NCBI GenBank assembly: GCA_963576565.1
Contig: OY755038.1
Location: forward strand, 141,857,058-141,921,057
Origin: Aspidapion aeneum
Lineage: Eukaryota > Arthropoda > Insecta > Coleoptera > Brentidae
DNA length: 64,000 bases
Direction of reading: 5' to 3'
Shown: piece by piece, positions 40,196-52,056 of the stretch
Numbering within the stretch: position 1 is the first letter of the stretch
Layout of the letters: the number at the start of each line of letters is the position of its first letter
Program-made: the position numbers and the translations under genes
Notes under the pieces: generated by a model
The model's input: the letters and a program-made list of their open reading frames with translations, nothing else
What the model was told of the DNA's origin: nothing
Database searches by the model: none

Positions 40196-40839
40196 TACAG
40201 GGTGTTTCGATAAATTTCCAAAAAGGTCTACTGCACTTATTTCAAGAGATAAAAAATAGGGCACCTATTTTCAAGAAATGTAGAGTACATCCCAAACTGC
40301 TAGAAATTGTAGATGCTAGTATTTTAACAGTGGCTTGACCAAATGGCAGTTTATCATATATTTTTGAGTTTAGAAAGAAAATATCTATTTTTTTAAAGTT
40401 AAATCATTCATTTGCAGGATGTTCCTTAAGAGATTTACAATGTTTGTGGTTTTTTATAACTTTTTTGATCGTATAGGATAAAGCCTAAACTTCGGCATTT
40501 ATAATTTTTTTCTATTTCTTTAAATAATTCCAGTAAACCTTGGTTTAAAAATACGAAAACACCTTATACTTACCTTGTTGTAAAATATGCTTTAAAAAAT
40601 GTGCCTTGTTTGGCCATACCCCATCCAGGACCAATTCAACTTGAAAATGTTTCATAATACTTTTCTTAATAAATAAAATTAAGAAATATATATTTTTGCT
40701 TAATAAATGAGTTTTCCTAAAAAAAGTTGGGTTTGACCTAACAAGCCATTTGGTAGAGGACCTAAAAAAAACTCTGCCAATATATGGGCCCCTAAGCTCA
40801 CACTAGGTACTATAGTTATGTGAGCTAATATAACTAAAA
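40196..40839. other. Repeat-derived intergenic sequence
   Basis: Starts TACAGGGTGTTTCGATAAAT, a common insect MITE end, but no matching right end was found. No gene. Confidence 0.4.
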
Positions 40840-41195
40840 ACTGAAATATATTTTATTCAACTCCACACTAAATTACCTTTCGTTTGATACCACACAAGCC
40901 ATGTTTTGACTTAAACTCAAATTTTTGAAATCCACCCCCACCCTTAAAAAAACAAAAACTAAAATGTATTTTGTTGAACTCCGGACTTAATTACCTTTCG
41001 TTTGATATCACACACGCCATATTTTCACTTAAACTCTCATTTTTTAAATATACCCCCACCCTTTTTTTTAAATAAATTAAAATGTATTTTGTTTAACTCC
41101 AGACTCAATTACCTTTCGTTTGATATCACACACGCCATATTTTCACATAAACTCTAATTTTTGAAATCTATCCCCACCCTTTTATTTGGTTTGTG
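40840..41195. repeat. 118-bp tandem repeat, three units
   Basis: ATTACCTTTCGTTTGATAYC recurs at 40872, 40990 and 41108, each with CACACACGCCATATTTTCAC-like and CCCCCACCCTT blocks. Units are about 85-95% alike. Confidence 0.85.
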
Positions 41196-41470
41196 TTCGG
41201 TGGATTTTGTTCATTTTTAAATGGGACCATCTCGACCCAAGACCCAGCCCAGGTACCAAATTTCAATAAAATCGGCCAAGCGGTTTTTGAGTTATGCGCG
41301 TTGGTCGTTACAGACAGACATACAGACACACAGACAGACATACAGGCAGACAGACAGACGGCGCAACAAAAAAGTTTCAAAATCATCTGAAACGCAAAGA
41401 TATATAAAAAAATTTGAAATCGGAGCAACTTTTTTTTTCTCGAAAAAATTAGGATCACCATAGCTCACAC
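41196..41470. repeat. Dispersed-repeat end with GACA microsatellite
   Basis: AAATCGGCCAAGCGGTTTTT and GAGTTATGCGCGTTGGTCGT, then ACAGACAGACATACAGACAC repeats (41310-41360), are a widespread arrangement in insect repeats. AGCTCACACTA near 40797 and 41462 brackets the region. Confidence 0.6.
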
Positions 41471-41892
41471 TACTATAGTATAGTATATGTGTGAGCTAAA
41501 ACTTTATTTTTTATTCATATTTCCTTCATATTTTGTTTTCTTAATTTCATATTTTTCATAATTTTATTTAAAAAAGTTCATATTTTGCTGTTTATCTGTT
41601 GAGAGCCCTGGAAGTTCACTGGTAAAAACATGAAAGCGCTTCAATTAGGGCACATTCGTAAATTATTTAACAATATTTTCGACCTCCTTCCCCTGATAAT
41701 GAATAAGGCATCTTGGTATAAAATACATTAAAAATCATTTAGTGTAACACAATGTTAAACCTCCCTCCCTTTGGCATTACATAATTTAAGAATGGTCCCT
41801 TACATTGTTGCGTAAATCAGGCATAAGGCGTAAATACTTACATACTGAGGCTATCAATATAATCTAGAAAATAATAAAAAAGACATAATCAT
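41471..41892. other. AT-rich intergenic sequence
   Basis: No gene or structure seen. Confidence 0.45.
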
Positions 41893-42172
41893 CAGTGGCG
41901 GATCCAGGGGGGGGCACTAGGGGCACTTGCCACCCCCCCCCCCCCCCCCGAGAATTTTTTGAATATAGAAAAAATAAGTAAAAAGTAAGGTTTTTGCTAA
42001 TAAAAATTCAAAATTTTTGCTTGAGGCGCATGAAAGTGTCTATTGAATATTGTATTTTTTAGTTCTGACTAATTTAATAAAATGCTGCTTAAAAAAATAT
42101 ATACCGTTTTTTACCAAGAGAGAATGTCACCTAAAGTGCCCCACCCGCGAAGCACCTCTGGATCCGCCCTTG
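41893..42172. mobile_element. 280-bp hAT-type MITE with 8-bp target duplication
   Basis: The left end CAGTGGCGGATCCAGG and the right end CCTCTGGATCCGCCCTTG are inverted repeats. ATAATCAT flanks both sides exactly (41885-41892 and 42173-42180). A 20-base C run near 41932 is part of the element. CAGTGGCGGATCC is a widespread hAT terminal sequence. Non-coding. Confidence 0.93.
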
Positions 42173-42180
42173 ATAATCAT

Positions 42181-42629
42181 ACTACAGAGACAATACATAT
42201 TATATGATCAAATTTTGGTTTAGTGAAAAGCTTAGACTAAATTATTATTTTGATGGCTTCAGTGAAAAGGTTCTTATTAATTGTTTGGATGTATTCCAGA
42301 GAACAAAGCTTTTCTTCAATCGCTGTGGTAGTTTATGTATTCCCATATTATGTTTCACAAAGACTAATTATTATTTTGATGGCCTCAATGTAAAAGTTCT
42401 TACTTGGAATATTTTCATCCATTTTATTATATACACATTCAAAACTAGAAAACAAAATTTGTTTCTAGGTTTTTGCCTAATAATGTATAACTTACATAAT
42501 ATAACTAATTTTATTCTTACTTATTTTAAATTATACTTACCCCAATGTTATAAGAACTATGTTCATTTTTCTCTTTTTGTTATGTACAAAAGTATAGTTT
42601 TATAAAAATCCACTATTTTATGCTTTTAG
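42181..42629. other. AT-rich sequence with a short imperfect direct repeat
   Basis: TTATTATTTTGATGGCTTCA (42241) and TTATTATTTTGATGGCCTCA (42368) lie about 127 bp apart with similar flanks. A 133-codon frame crosses them, but its composition (Phe, Asn, Tyr, Ile) is that of AT-rich noise. Confidence 0.45.
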
Positions 42630-42800
42630 GGTTTCCGGCACAGTTTCCTGATATATGTGACATAAATACTAAAAAGAAATCTACTGAATTTAGGGAAGAT
42701 AAAAACATGTATTGACAAAACTTTGATGAGCATTTGGACAAAAAAGGCTGGAAAACTACCAAACTCATACATACTTTAGCAACTGGAACATTTACATGAT
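42630..42800 (+). pseudogene. Possible exon relic of an unknown gene
   Basis: After an acceptor-like TTTATGCTTTTAG the frame reads FPAQFPDICDINTKKKSTEF, then a stop (TGA), then in the same frame QNFDEHLDKKGWKTTKLIHT. One in-frame stop in an otherwise coding-like 55-codon stretch suggests a decayed exon. Family not recognised. Confidence 0.25.
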
Positions 42801-44527
42801 ACTATAGATTAACTGGACTGGTTTAAGCAGGAAAAAAAGGTAGATTTTATCAATCAGTAATAAAAATTAATAGTTAAGGTATTTTGGTTTATACTTTTTT
42901 AAAACTTTTTATGAAGTTTTGTTCTTATATACAATATTTTATATTTATAATTGGTAAATCTAACCAGAACTACAAAAACTATTTCCAATCACTTAGTATA
43001 ATAAGTCCCCTGGGAGGTTGAGGGGTTCAAATTTTATATACAAACTTTAATATTAGCATCTATGCCATTTCCCCTTTCAAAGACCTTTTAAATGATGTAT
43101 AGCATGACACATTTTAAAAATAAATATATTTTTTTAAAAATTTAAAAAATTTAAAAAAAAATTTGATTTTTTTGGAAAAATACCATTTTTAAATTTTTTC
43201 AAAAAAATATATAATTTTTTACAATGTTTTACTAAGACACTCACCAAATTTCAAGATGGAGAAATGATGGGTTCCATATGAAAAAATAAAACAATATTCA
43301 AACATGTAAAAAATGGTAGCTTTTTCAAGTAAAACATAAGAATCAAAGATAAAGCTATAATTTAGGAAAAAATAATATTTTATAAGTAATAAGCACGCCT
43401 CTCAAAATTTCAAGTAAATTAAATATTTTTTAAATTATTTTTATTTCCAAAATTTGTAGGTCTAACCTGTAGCGGTAATGGGTTAAACTTTTCTTAAAAT
43501 CATTTTTCTTTCAATAATTAAAATATCTGCTTTAGGTTTAGGGTAATAAAAAGAGGGGGCTGACCCGTTTGGGTGCAAAAAACTCACATTTACTTCATTT
43601 GTCTAAAATAATTTGAATAAAAAATGATTTTTGTAATATCAATGAGTATATGACCCATATAGAGTGGCAACTGGCAAGCTTCGCAACAGTGAAGGGTAGA
43701 TGGCGCTGAAATAAATTCGTCTAGTACGGTATTGGTAATATTTAAAACTTTCTCTTTAGTTTTGTAAAAAAAGTAAAAATTAAAACTTGCCCAGCTCAGG
43801 GGATTCAGCTTTTTTAAAGTCTTTATGTACTTTAGCCTACACCCAGTGACGGACCCACGAATATGTCTTGGGGGGGTCCCGAGGCCTCGTAGAGGGGGAG
43901 GCGAAGCCTTAAGATGTCGAATTTTAAGCTATTTTTTGTGTTTTTTCATGAAATATGTGGAAAATATGTTAAAAAATCTAAGGCTTGGGGGGGGCCCGGT
44001 TCGGTTATTTGTTTTTATTTTTAAAATGTGTCATGTGACACATTATTTAAAAGGTCTTTCAAATACCTTTTTGACAAGGTATGACTCATAGATTGCTGTA
44101 AAGTAGTTTTTTAGATATTCCTATTTTTCTTTACCTATGTAGGAGCAAAACTTGGTAATCTTTTAATTTTTAAAAAATATTTTAAAAATAAACTACTGGG
44201 CCAAAAATTTTCAAGATTTAATTTGAAGGGACCCAATGGGTAACATCATTTTTAGTTATTACATTTTTTGCACCTTTACAAAGTGCACTTTTCCACTTAA
44301 AATCCTCAGAATGAAAAGTAATGGCTAGACATGGCTACGCTCGTGGTACAAAATTTTCGTCTCGGGATAAGAAGTGTCACTTTTATTTAAAGTTTTTAAT
44401 CCTTGTAGGATTAAAAGTACAAAAATTTAAGGCATTTCCCATGTCAAAAGGTACAAGGTATTTATTTTTTGCCAAAACTCTTGGCAATAATACCAGTAGC
44501 CATGTCATAAGAAAAAAATAATTTGCA
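42801..44527. other. AT-rich sequence with a possible hAT-like end at 43849
   Basis: Mostly A/T runs. At 43849 CAGTGACGGACCCACGAAT starts a stretch with GGGGGG tracts and GAAGCCTTAAGATGTCGAAT, related to 54135-54200 (GAAGCTACATGATGTCATAT). Probably one half of a hAT-like element; no right end was found. No gene. Confidence 0.4.
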
Positions 44528-46444
44528 CTAATAGGCCAGTCATTAGAGCATAAAAGTTGGTGTGGGGACGATTTTGACATATGTTTACATTGGACGCCTT
44601 ATAAAAAAATTAAGTTTTTCACCTTGGCGTAGGGGGGCGGCTCTCCCCTTCATCTCGGATTTAGTGTGAACAAAAATGATTGTTTAAAAATTACCTTTTT
44701 CGGGTTCATTCTAGAAAAAAATTAGTTTTAGACAAAAGTCGAAGACAATAAAATTTTCTACAAAAGCCCTTATATACACTTTTTCGACAGACAAATGGTT
44801 TTCGAGTTATGAGGCTAAACATTTCGCCGCAATTTTGTATGTTAGCCAATTTTTGTATAAAATAAAGATTCATTAATGGCATATAAAAGGAGACATTACT
44901 GAATGGCCTGGGTAGTACCCTTGCCGAGATACGAACCTTGATGTGGTAGCAGTACACTCGTTTTCTATTTATTCCCATAGTGTATGCAAAATAAACCCCT
45001 AAATCATTAATATTTGTCATTTTCTCAAAAGGTAAGCATTTTACAGAAAATATGTAATAAAGTTTATTGTAGGAAACTAAATTATCTTTTAAACAATGTA
45101 TCACTTAGATGGGCCAATTCCACGATTAGCACTTAACTGACATCTAAAAACATTTTAGGAAAAAACACCCTTTTCAGAAAAAATAAATTGTACTTTTAAA
45201 CAGCGTACCACAAAGTGGTGTGAAAGCTATTACTCACCCTATTATACCTGAGGGACGTCCGCATATAAAGGTTATTTTTTTTTAAATAATTTTTTTTTGT
45301 TTTAATTAATTTTCTTAAAAACTAAGCTTTTCAAAAATTTCCGTTTTACTCTATATTGTTGAAAATAAAATTATCTTTAAATATATATCTAGTAGTTTCT
45401 GTTAACGGAGGAAACTTAAGAAACATACGCATATTTGTTTTTTTTAATTAAAAAAAAATTATCATGTGTTTTATCAATTTTTTTTTTAAAGCAAGCTCTA
45501 TCGGCAAAAAGTTTTACTTTCTACTATAGACAATTAAATTTTCTTTCGAACAGTGTGTATATTTATAACATTAGGGCAACCGTTAATACCCCAGGGGCGT
45601 ATAAAAACTGAATTGAAAAAAAAATCACCAAACATGCGTATATTCCTTGAGTGGTTCGGTTCGGTTCGGTTTTCCCCGATTACAAAAACCCACTAAATTC
45701 ATATTATTTCAAAAATAATTTTATTTTTAATAATACAGAGTAAAACTAAACTTTTCGATAAACTTAGTTTTTAATAAAATTTTTCCCAAAATTGCTTGGT
45801 TTTCTTGAAACCTGAATTAAACCTAAAAAAAACATTTTTTTTTCATGACTTAAAAAAAAACCCATTTTTGGGATGGCATATTAAGTGGTAACCGTGAAAT
45901 TGAACCATTCAAATGATACACCGTTTAAAAGATAATTTAATTTTCTACAAAAAAGTTGCTTACATATTTTCAGTTAAATGCTTACCTTTTACGAAAATGA
46001 AATAAAACTTAATAAGTTCGGTTTATTTTGCATATACTTAGGAAACGGGTGTACCGCTAACACTTCAGAGTTCATATCTCAGCAAGGGTAATAACCAGAT
46101 TTCGTTAGTCTTTATTTCATATTTTTCTCAAAATTAAGCAGTTTTTAAGATAAAGGCCACTAAAAAAGAAAATTGGTCAATATCCATATTGGCGGCGAAA
46201 TGTTTAGCCTCATAACTCGAAAACCATTCGTCTGACGAAAATACGTATACAAATGCTTTTATAGGAACTTTTGTTATCATCTATTTTGTCATCAACTATT
46301 ATTTTTCTAAAATGCACAGTAACTAAATAATTAATAATAATAAATACCTCAATTTTTTTAGGACTCCAATGTGAACAACATGTCAAAATCGCGACTACAC
46401 CACTTTTTGCAAGCTAAAATTCTATAATGACTGGACTATAAGTC
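44528..46444. mobile_element. 1.9-kb foldback element with ~600-bp arms
   Basis: Outer ends ACTAATAGGCCAGTCAT (44528) and ATGACTGGACTATAAGT (46427). Further inward pairs: CGATTTTGACATATGTTTAC with its inverse near 46375; GAGTTATGAGGCTAAACATT (44804) with its inverse near 46205; AAGGTAAGCATTTTACAGAA (45030) with its inverse near 45990. So the arms are about 600 bp, diverged by about 15-20%. The middle (45140-45880) is AT-rich without a frame. The 132-codon minus frame inside the left arm is not supported. Confidence 0.8.
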
Positions 46445-47164
46445 TTAGCAAAAATAATGTTTGAATATCTCAACATTATATTATTATTTTTAGCAACTTT
46501 GTGGCCGTTTGGATAGAATACAAGAAAACTTGATGCAGCAAATAAATTATCCATGTTAGTAGTATATTAGTTAGTAGGATATTACATTTATTCTTTGTAT
46601 GGTGAAAGTTATAAACAGTTTTTAAAAAATAATAAAATAATATTTCTAAATTTGTTATTAATTTTAAAATTTCTATCTGAGATATCAAACAACCAAAACC
46701 AGATCAGATATCATAAAATACAGATTCAACTTTATTCATTTAGGTAGGGAAATGGGCTGGCTTACGAAATCTTGTAAAACGCTATAAGTAGGATCACTAT
46801 CGTTTATTCAGTCAAAAACAACTAATACAATACAATATTTATCTAAATTAAGTAAGAAGTTGTAAATATAAGAATAATAACATTATTAAATAATAAAGAT
46901 AATACAACAGCTGCAAAATAAAAAGATACCATTTACCAAAAGCATAATAATAATAATACTAAAAATAAAATAATCTGTGACAAAACAAATAAAAGGTCAC
47001 ATACCTACATATGTTTTTTTTTACTTTTAAGTTTAAAATAGAGAATAATTAAAAAGTTAATACTTAAAAAAGAAAATAAAATAAAATATCTATTAACACA
47101 ATATATAGCATTTAAAAAAAGTTAAGTATTTTTTACTATAGGAACTCGCCAACTTTTGTAATAG
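46445..47164. other. AT-rich intergenic sequence
   Basis: Long AATAATAAT runs and no gene. Confidence 0.5.
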
Positions 47165-48780
47165 TTTGGACTCTATTCGCTTAGAGGCCTTCATGCACTT
47201 TTGATGAGAAGTTGAAAGCCCTTACATTTGGGAATACAATTACAATTATTGGTCTGTCGAACTTATGCCAAAATACAATATGGCAGCTCAAAAGTGAAAA
47301 ATAAAAGAATTTTGGTAAATTTACAATTCTTTTTATTTCTTAACCTAATTTTTTTTTAATTTATTTTATTTTATTTGGATTATATTGCATTTTTATAAAA
47401 ACTATTAATCACTTGCATTTTTAATGTTTTTGTGTCTCAAAAAAAAATATATTCCTCAACATCATGTTTTTTTTGTGTTTTTTGCGTTTTATAGAAAAAC
47501 TGCTGATTTTACAAAAAAAAATCACAAGATACAAAAAAATTGTTTCATGACAAGTTGTATCCACAGTTAGAAAATTTTCGAGGTGTGCTCAAAAAACTAC
47601 GAAGTTGGCCTGAGGGTACCACTAGACACCAAAATTTTACTTTTTCATAAAACTTTCAAGAGGGAAAAAATGCTTTAAGAATTAAAAAATAACGTAAGCT
47701 AATTTATAATTTTTTTAGTCTATATTCTGTCAAATATGATATGTCGTCCTACCTACGATTTTGAACCAATGTTTTCCCGACTAATATTTACCTCTATAAA
47801 CCTAAAAGGAACATCGGTGGAAAGGTAATTTAAAGCTCTACAAAAAACTACTAAACCATTTTTCTCTTAAAACTACAAATTTGGTCAAAAATCTAAAAAA
47901 CTTCATATCATCATATCACTATCTAGTCGGTTCGTGACCTCTGTTATTTTAACGTGTAAATGCAAATTTGATGACAGACGCCAAAAGCCTTTGCTTTTTG
48001 GAACGCCATTCGACTTATTCGACATATGTCAAACTCATGCCAAATACAAGAAACATCTCAAAAATGAAAAAAACAACAATTTTGGAAAATTCATAACTTT
48101 GTTATTTGTGAACAGATTTTTTAGATTTTTGACGAAAGCTGTCATTTTAATAGCAAAATGGTTTGGTAGCTTTTTGTAAAGCTTTAAATTACCTTTCCAC
48201 CAATTTGTCCTTTGGGTTCCTAGATGTTGCCGTAGGGTATAAAAAATAGTCGGGAAGACATTGGTGCAAAATCGTGGGTCGGTCATTATGTAAGCCGTCA
48301 TATTTGACAGAATATAGACTACAAAAAATAAAAACTTAGCTAACGTTATTTCAAATGGTAGAGCCTTTTGCTTTTTGAAGCATTTTTTCCACTTTTAAAA
48401 CTCATGAAAATGTGAAATTTTGGTGTCTACAGGTACACTCCAATTTCGTAGTTTTTTGAGCATACCTCGAAAAGTTTAACTCATGGTGAAAATGTGAAAA
48501 CAACTTTTTAATGCACATCTTTTTTGTATCTTGTGATTTTTTAGTAAAATCAGCACTTTTTCTATAAAACGCAAACAACACGAAAAAAAGACATGAGGTT
48601 GAGGAATTATTTTTTTTTTAAACAGAAACATTAAAAATGCATGTGATTAATAGTTTTTATAAAAGTGCACTATAATCCAAATAAAACAAAATTTAAATTA
48701 AGCAATAAAAAAGTTGTGAATTTTCCAAAATTATCCTGTTCTTCATATTGCTAAGCGAATAGAGTATTAGATAATATGTA
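47165..48780. mobile_element. 1.6-kb foldback element with ~700-bp arms
   Basis: CTCTATTCGCTTA (47171) pairs with TAAGCGAATAGAG (48762). Inward pairs include CTATTAATCACTTGCATTTT with its inverse near 48645, CGAGGTGTGCTCAAAAAACT with its inverse near 48450, and CTATATTCTGTCAAATATGA (47720) with its inverse near 48300. A block (CGAACTTATGCCAAAATAC) of the left arm is also repeated in direct orientation near the centre (48020-48100), so the palindrome was rearranged after it formed. Confidence 0.8.
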
Positions 48781-48819
48781 CTATAGTTAATGAGAGTAGC
48801 AACACTCTTAGTGTTATGT

Positions 48820-49120
48820 AACCCTGACGGGGGTGGCTCCCCACTTAAATCTGCCCCTTGACAGTTTTTTGTTAATAACTGGAAAACTCAAATTTAAAAA
48901 AAATATATTTTTGAAATCATTTTTCGACAAAACATCCTTTCCAATGATATACATGGCCATCCCTGGAAGCAGTGGGGTACGTTTTTGGGAAAACAATGTG
49001 TGAAGGATAAAAAATACCACAAGAAAAACTAACACTTGTACGACACTTTTCGAGTTATTAGCAAAAAACTGTTAAGAGGGAACAATCAACCTTGCCAGGG
49101 TGGGGGTGGTTTACCCTCTG
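48820..49120. mobile_element. Small inverted-repeat element
   Basis: CCCTGACGGGGGTGGC and CTTGACAGTTTTTTG on the left face CAAAAAACTGTTAAGAG and CCAGGGTGGGGGTGG on the right. About 300 bp, diverged arms, no frame. Confidence 0.5.
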
Positions 49121-49122
49121 GA

Positions 49123-49760
49123 AATGTTCGGGAGAGTATGTTGCTTCTCTAATTCAATGCAGTTTTTAGCTCAAATCTCATATATAAGGCTTGAACGAAA
49201 GTAGTAGGGACTTATTGCAATAAAGCCGGGCACAAATTGTGCCGGGCACTATTCTGACAGTTTGCCATTGAAAACTGACAGTTGATCTTTTAAAATTGAC
49301 ATACCAATGTCGAATTTATAAATCTAGTAATTTATTTTCCATTAATAGTGGCGTCACTATTAATTCCGGCTCTTATAATACACAAAGTCCTAATTTTGAA
49401 AGAAGATAGCTGTTGTTATAATGGGAAACTGTCAGAATAGTGCCCGGCACAATTTGTACCTGGCTTTATTGTAATAAGTCCCTATTATGTACAAAAAATA
49501 AGTAAGGACATAAATAGGGTTACTGGTAATGAGTTTGCTTAGTAGCAAAAAACTGTACATTTATATACATAAATATATTATTCCCCTCCGAAAAATGTTT
49601 GGGGTAGTCTCATGTTTATCCATCCCAAGTGTGTTGCTTCTCTAATTCAACGCAGTTTTTAGCTTAACTCTCATATATAAGGAACTAAAATATTATGTAC
49701 AAAAAACAATTAAGAGCATAAATATGGTTACTGGTAACGAGTCTGCTTTTTATGGGGTTC
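49123..49760. repeat. Local tandem duplication, one unit carrying a MITE
   Basis: GTTGCTTCTCTAATTCAA occurs at 49140 and 49631, and TATTATGTACAAAAAA follows at 49483 and 49691. The first unit is interrupted by the MITE at 49207-49482; the second is uninterrupted. Confidence 0.8.
49207..49482. mobile_element. TA-type MITE (276 bp), copy 2
   Basis: The same element as 10765-11037, with ends GGGACTTATTGCAATAAAGC and, inverted, GGGACTTATTACAATAAAGC. TA flanks both sides (49205-49206 and 49483-49484). The neighbouring duplicate unit at about 49690 lacks it, showing the empty site. Confidence 0.93.
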
Positions 49761-50343
49761 GAATCAGTAATATCACTTTCGTTAATCTTAACAATAAAAA
49801 CTAAAAAACTCTCACCAGCATTTGAAAAAGAGTCTGGTTTTTTTTAAACTCATTACTAAAGGACAGTGTCAGACTGAGACCCTAATGGAGTAGAGTACAA
49901 GGGGACCATTTCAGTTTTAAGAGGGGTCTACCAAGATTTACAAGGGTTTGTCCGACAATTCCAAAAAATAAAGTATTATAAGGCTTTATTCTTTGCTCAT
50001 TAATAAACAGAAAACTAATTATATTATTATAGTCAAAATAGGCATTTTTTTAGAATAACACACATTTAATTCGTAAAAATTGTTTACTTATTTCCAAACA
50101 GAGTGTGATATATAATGCCCGAAGTTTTTTACTGCCATCCATCACTTTGAAAAAATATCGCCTTAAATCAGTTTTTTTAACAACTCTTATCTTACACCAT
50201 ATTAAAAACTCTTTGGTGATAACTTGTATGTACTCTAAGTCTTATGACTGTTATGTTATTATCACATTCTATCGATTTTTGAAATATTTTTAACTTTTTT
50301 ACAATATTTGCTGTAGATAGAGCTTATAAACTATATTACAAAA
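49761..50343. other. Intergenic sequence
   Basis: No gene seen; the 62-codon plus frame at 50105 is not supported. Confidence 0.45.
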
Positions 50344-50488
50344 GAGTCCCTTCAGCACGCGATTGGTTGATTAAGACCTTGGTTTTTCACGATTGGTTCT
50401 GTTCAAATACTATTGCCTTGTAAAGGCAAATCAATCGCGGCCAACCAAATTATTGATTAACCGATCGCATGCTGGGGGGCGGTCTCCA
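50344..50488. mobile_element. 145-bp palindromic MITE
   Basis: TTCAGCACGCGATTGGTTGA faces TTGATTAACCGATCGCATGC and CTGGGGGG. Terminal GAGTCCC/GGTCTC pairing extends the ends. Non-coding. Confidence 0.65.
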
Positions 50489-51329
50489 GATACAAAGTCG
50501 CACTTAACTTCGCTGTGGTTAGTATTTAAATTCTATACATAACTATTCTGGTAATGATTTTTAATTTAATTTTCCTTAAAACTAAAACCTATGTCGGCAA
50601 GCATAGTCCTTTACACACTTTAGGGGTCTGTAAACTGGTACTATTTTTAAGATTACAAAGTACCCCAATTTAAGGATGGCAATGGAGTGCCCACCATGAA
50701 TTTGAGTCAAGGTTACGTAATAATTTCAGTTTATAATAATAAATAACTTTATTGGCAATATTATTATTTAATACCACTTTGTGATACATTTTTTACAACA
50801 AAATTATTATGTTCTTTGAAATATTACCAATTTAGAGACGCCAATTAAAATAGTGCCAGGTAATCAGAAACTTGGCCTTACTTAAATTAATTGTTTAAAA
50901 GATAATTGTGGTTTTTGCAATAAATAAATAAAAATTCGCTCTAAAATGCTTAGTTTTTGAGAAATTTAGGTAAAATCTAATATTGTCTGTTTATTTGGAA
51001 ATATAATATGATAATACATAAAGGAAATGCACATATTGCTAACAATTTAGGGTTTGCATCTCTGCAAAGGCACTAGCCAGTCAACTTCTAATAATAAATT
51101 CATTCAGTTTTATTTTATGCTTTTAAATATTTTTGCAAAACTATAAAAAACTTAAAACTTTTTCCTATAAATCCTACCGCAACCATTTAAGGCGTCATAT
51201 TTTTAAGATGGCAGCCGCTCGAGGTCACAAACTTACAGGAGTAGTAAGATTACCAACCTTCTAATCGTGTTTCCAAACTTTCGTATTTTTTTGCACTAAC
51301 ACAGCTTATAAATATATATATCTCTAATA
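50489..51329. other. AT-rich intergenic sequence
   Basis: No gene or clear repeat. Confidence 0.45.
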
Positions 51330-51940
51330 ATTGGACTACAAGCCCACTGGTGGTGATATGTGCAGTGCACTTTTGATCCTCTTATTTTAAAGAATGTTCT
51401 CTTTGGGTCTTAAAGTTGATTTTCTAAAAAGAAAAACACATAAACCGAACAGTGTTATATACTTGTTTATACACATACACACATTTACATAACACTCAAA
51501 GGGGGTTTGTTTTTTCTTAAAATGTCTTATAAAGGGGGTGGTCAAAAATCCTAAATTTTTGTATTAATAAAATAATTTCCTAACATTATTTATATTGATA
51601 TTTTAACAGTCCAAGTCACTTTTTCTCATGTACAAAATCAAATAAATATTGTTCTCAATTATATTAATGAAAAAGTTTAATACACCAACCTTATAGCTTT
51701 TTTATGTCTTAAAGGATTGGAATGCAAGTTAGGAACATGCTTATAGCCCTCTGGTGTTATTGATTCATAAATTGTGTACTTCTGGTCCTCTGATTTTAAA
51801 GAATGTAGTCTTTGGGTCTTAAAGTTGCTTCTCTAAAAAAATATCACAAACTGAGAGAGTTATACACTTGTTTATACACAAAATATTGACACCTTTTCTT
51901 CATTTTCAACATCAAATAATTATTTTTTACAAATTAAATT
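51330..51940. repeat. Diverged direct duplication (~410 bp apart)
   Basis: TTTAAAGAATGTTCTCTTTG (51388) and TTTAAAGAATGTAGTCTTTG (51798) begin matching blocks that continue GGTCTTAAAGTTG and TATACACTTGTTTATACACA. The units have drifted and differ in length. Confidence 0.65.
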
Positions 51941-51954
51941 ATATTTATCTCTCT

Positions 51955-52040
51955 TTTTTGATTTTAGAAAAGCACGGATCACCTTAACAAAGGTGATCTG
52001 TGATAAAAGTTTTTGGTGAAACAAAATTGTCTTCAATTAT
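51955..52040. repeat. R2 repeat copy with a short hairpin insertion
   Basis: TTTTTTGATTTTA and TAAAAGTTTTTGG are adjacent in the other R2 copies (7370, 52840). Here they are separated by about 36 bp whose core is a perfect hairpin: GGATCACCTT-AACA-AAGGTGATCT (about 51977-52000). Confidence 0.7.
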
Positions 52041-52056
52041 TTGTGATTTTTTTGTA

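Noticed and set aside
42204..42605. 133-codon frame as a membrane protein
   Set aside because: Composition is that of AT-rich DNA and it spans an imperfect direct repeat; no motif.
44706..45104. 132-codon minus-strand frame as a gene
   Set aside because: It lies in an arm of the foldback element and the inverse arm does not preserve it.
49740..49765. GGGGTTCGAATCAG as a tRNA B box
   Set aside because: No A box at the right distance and no cloverleaf pairing upstream.
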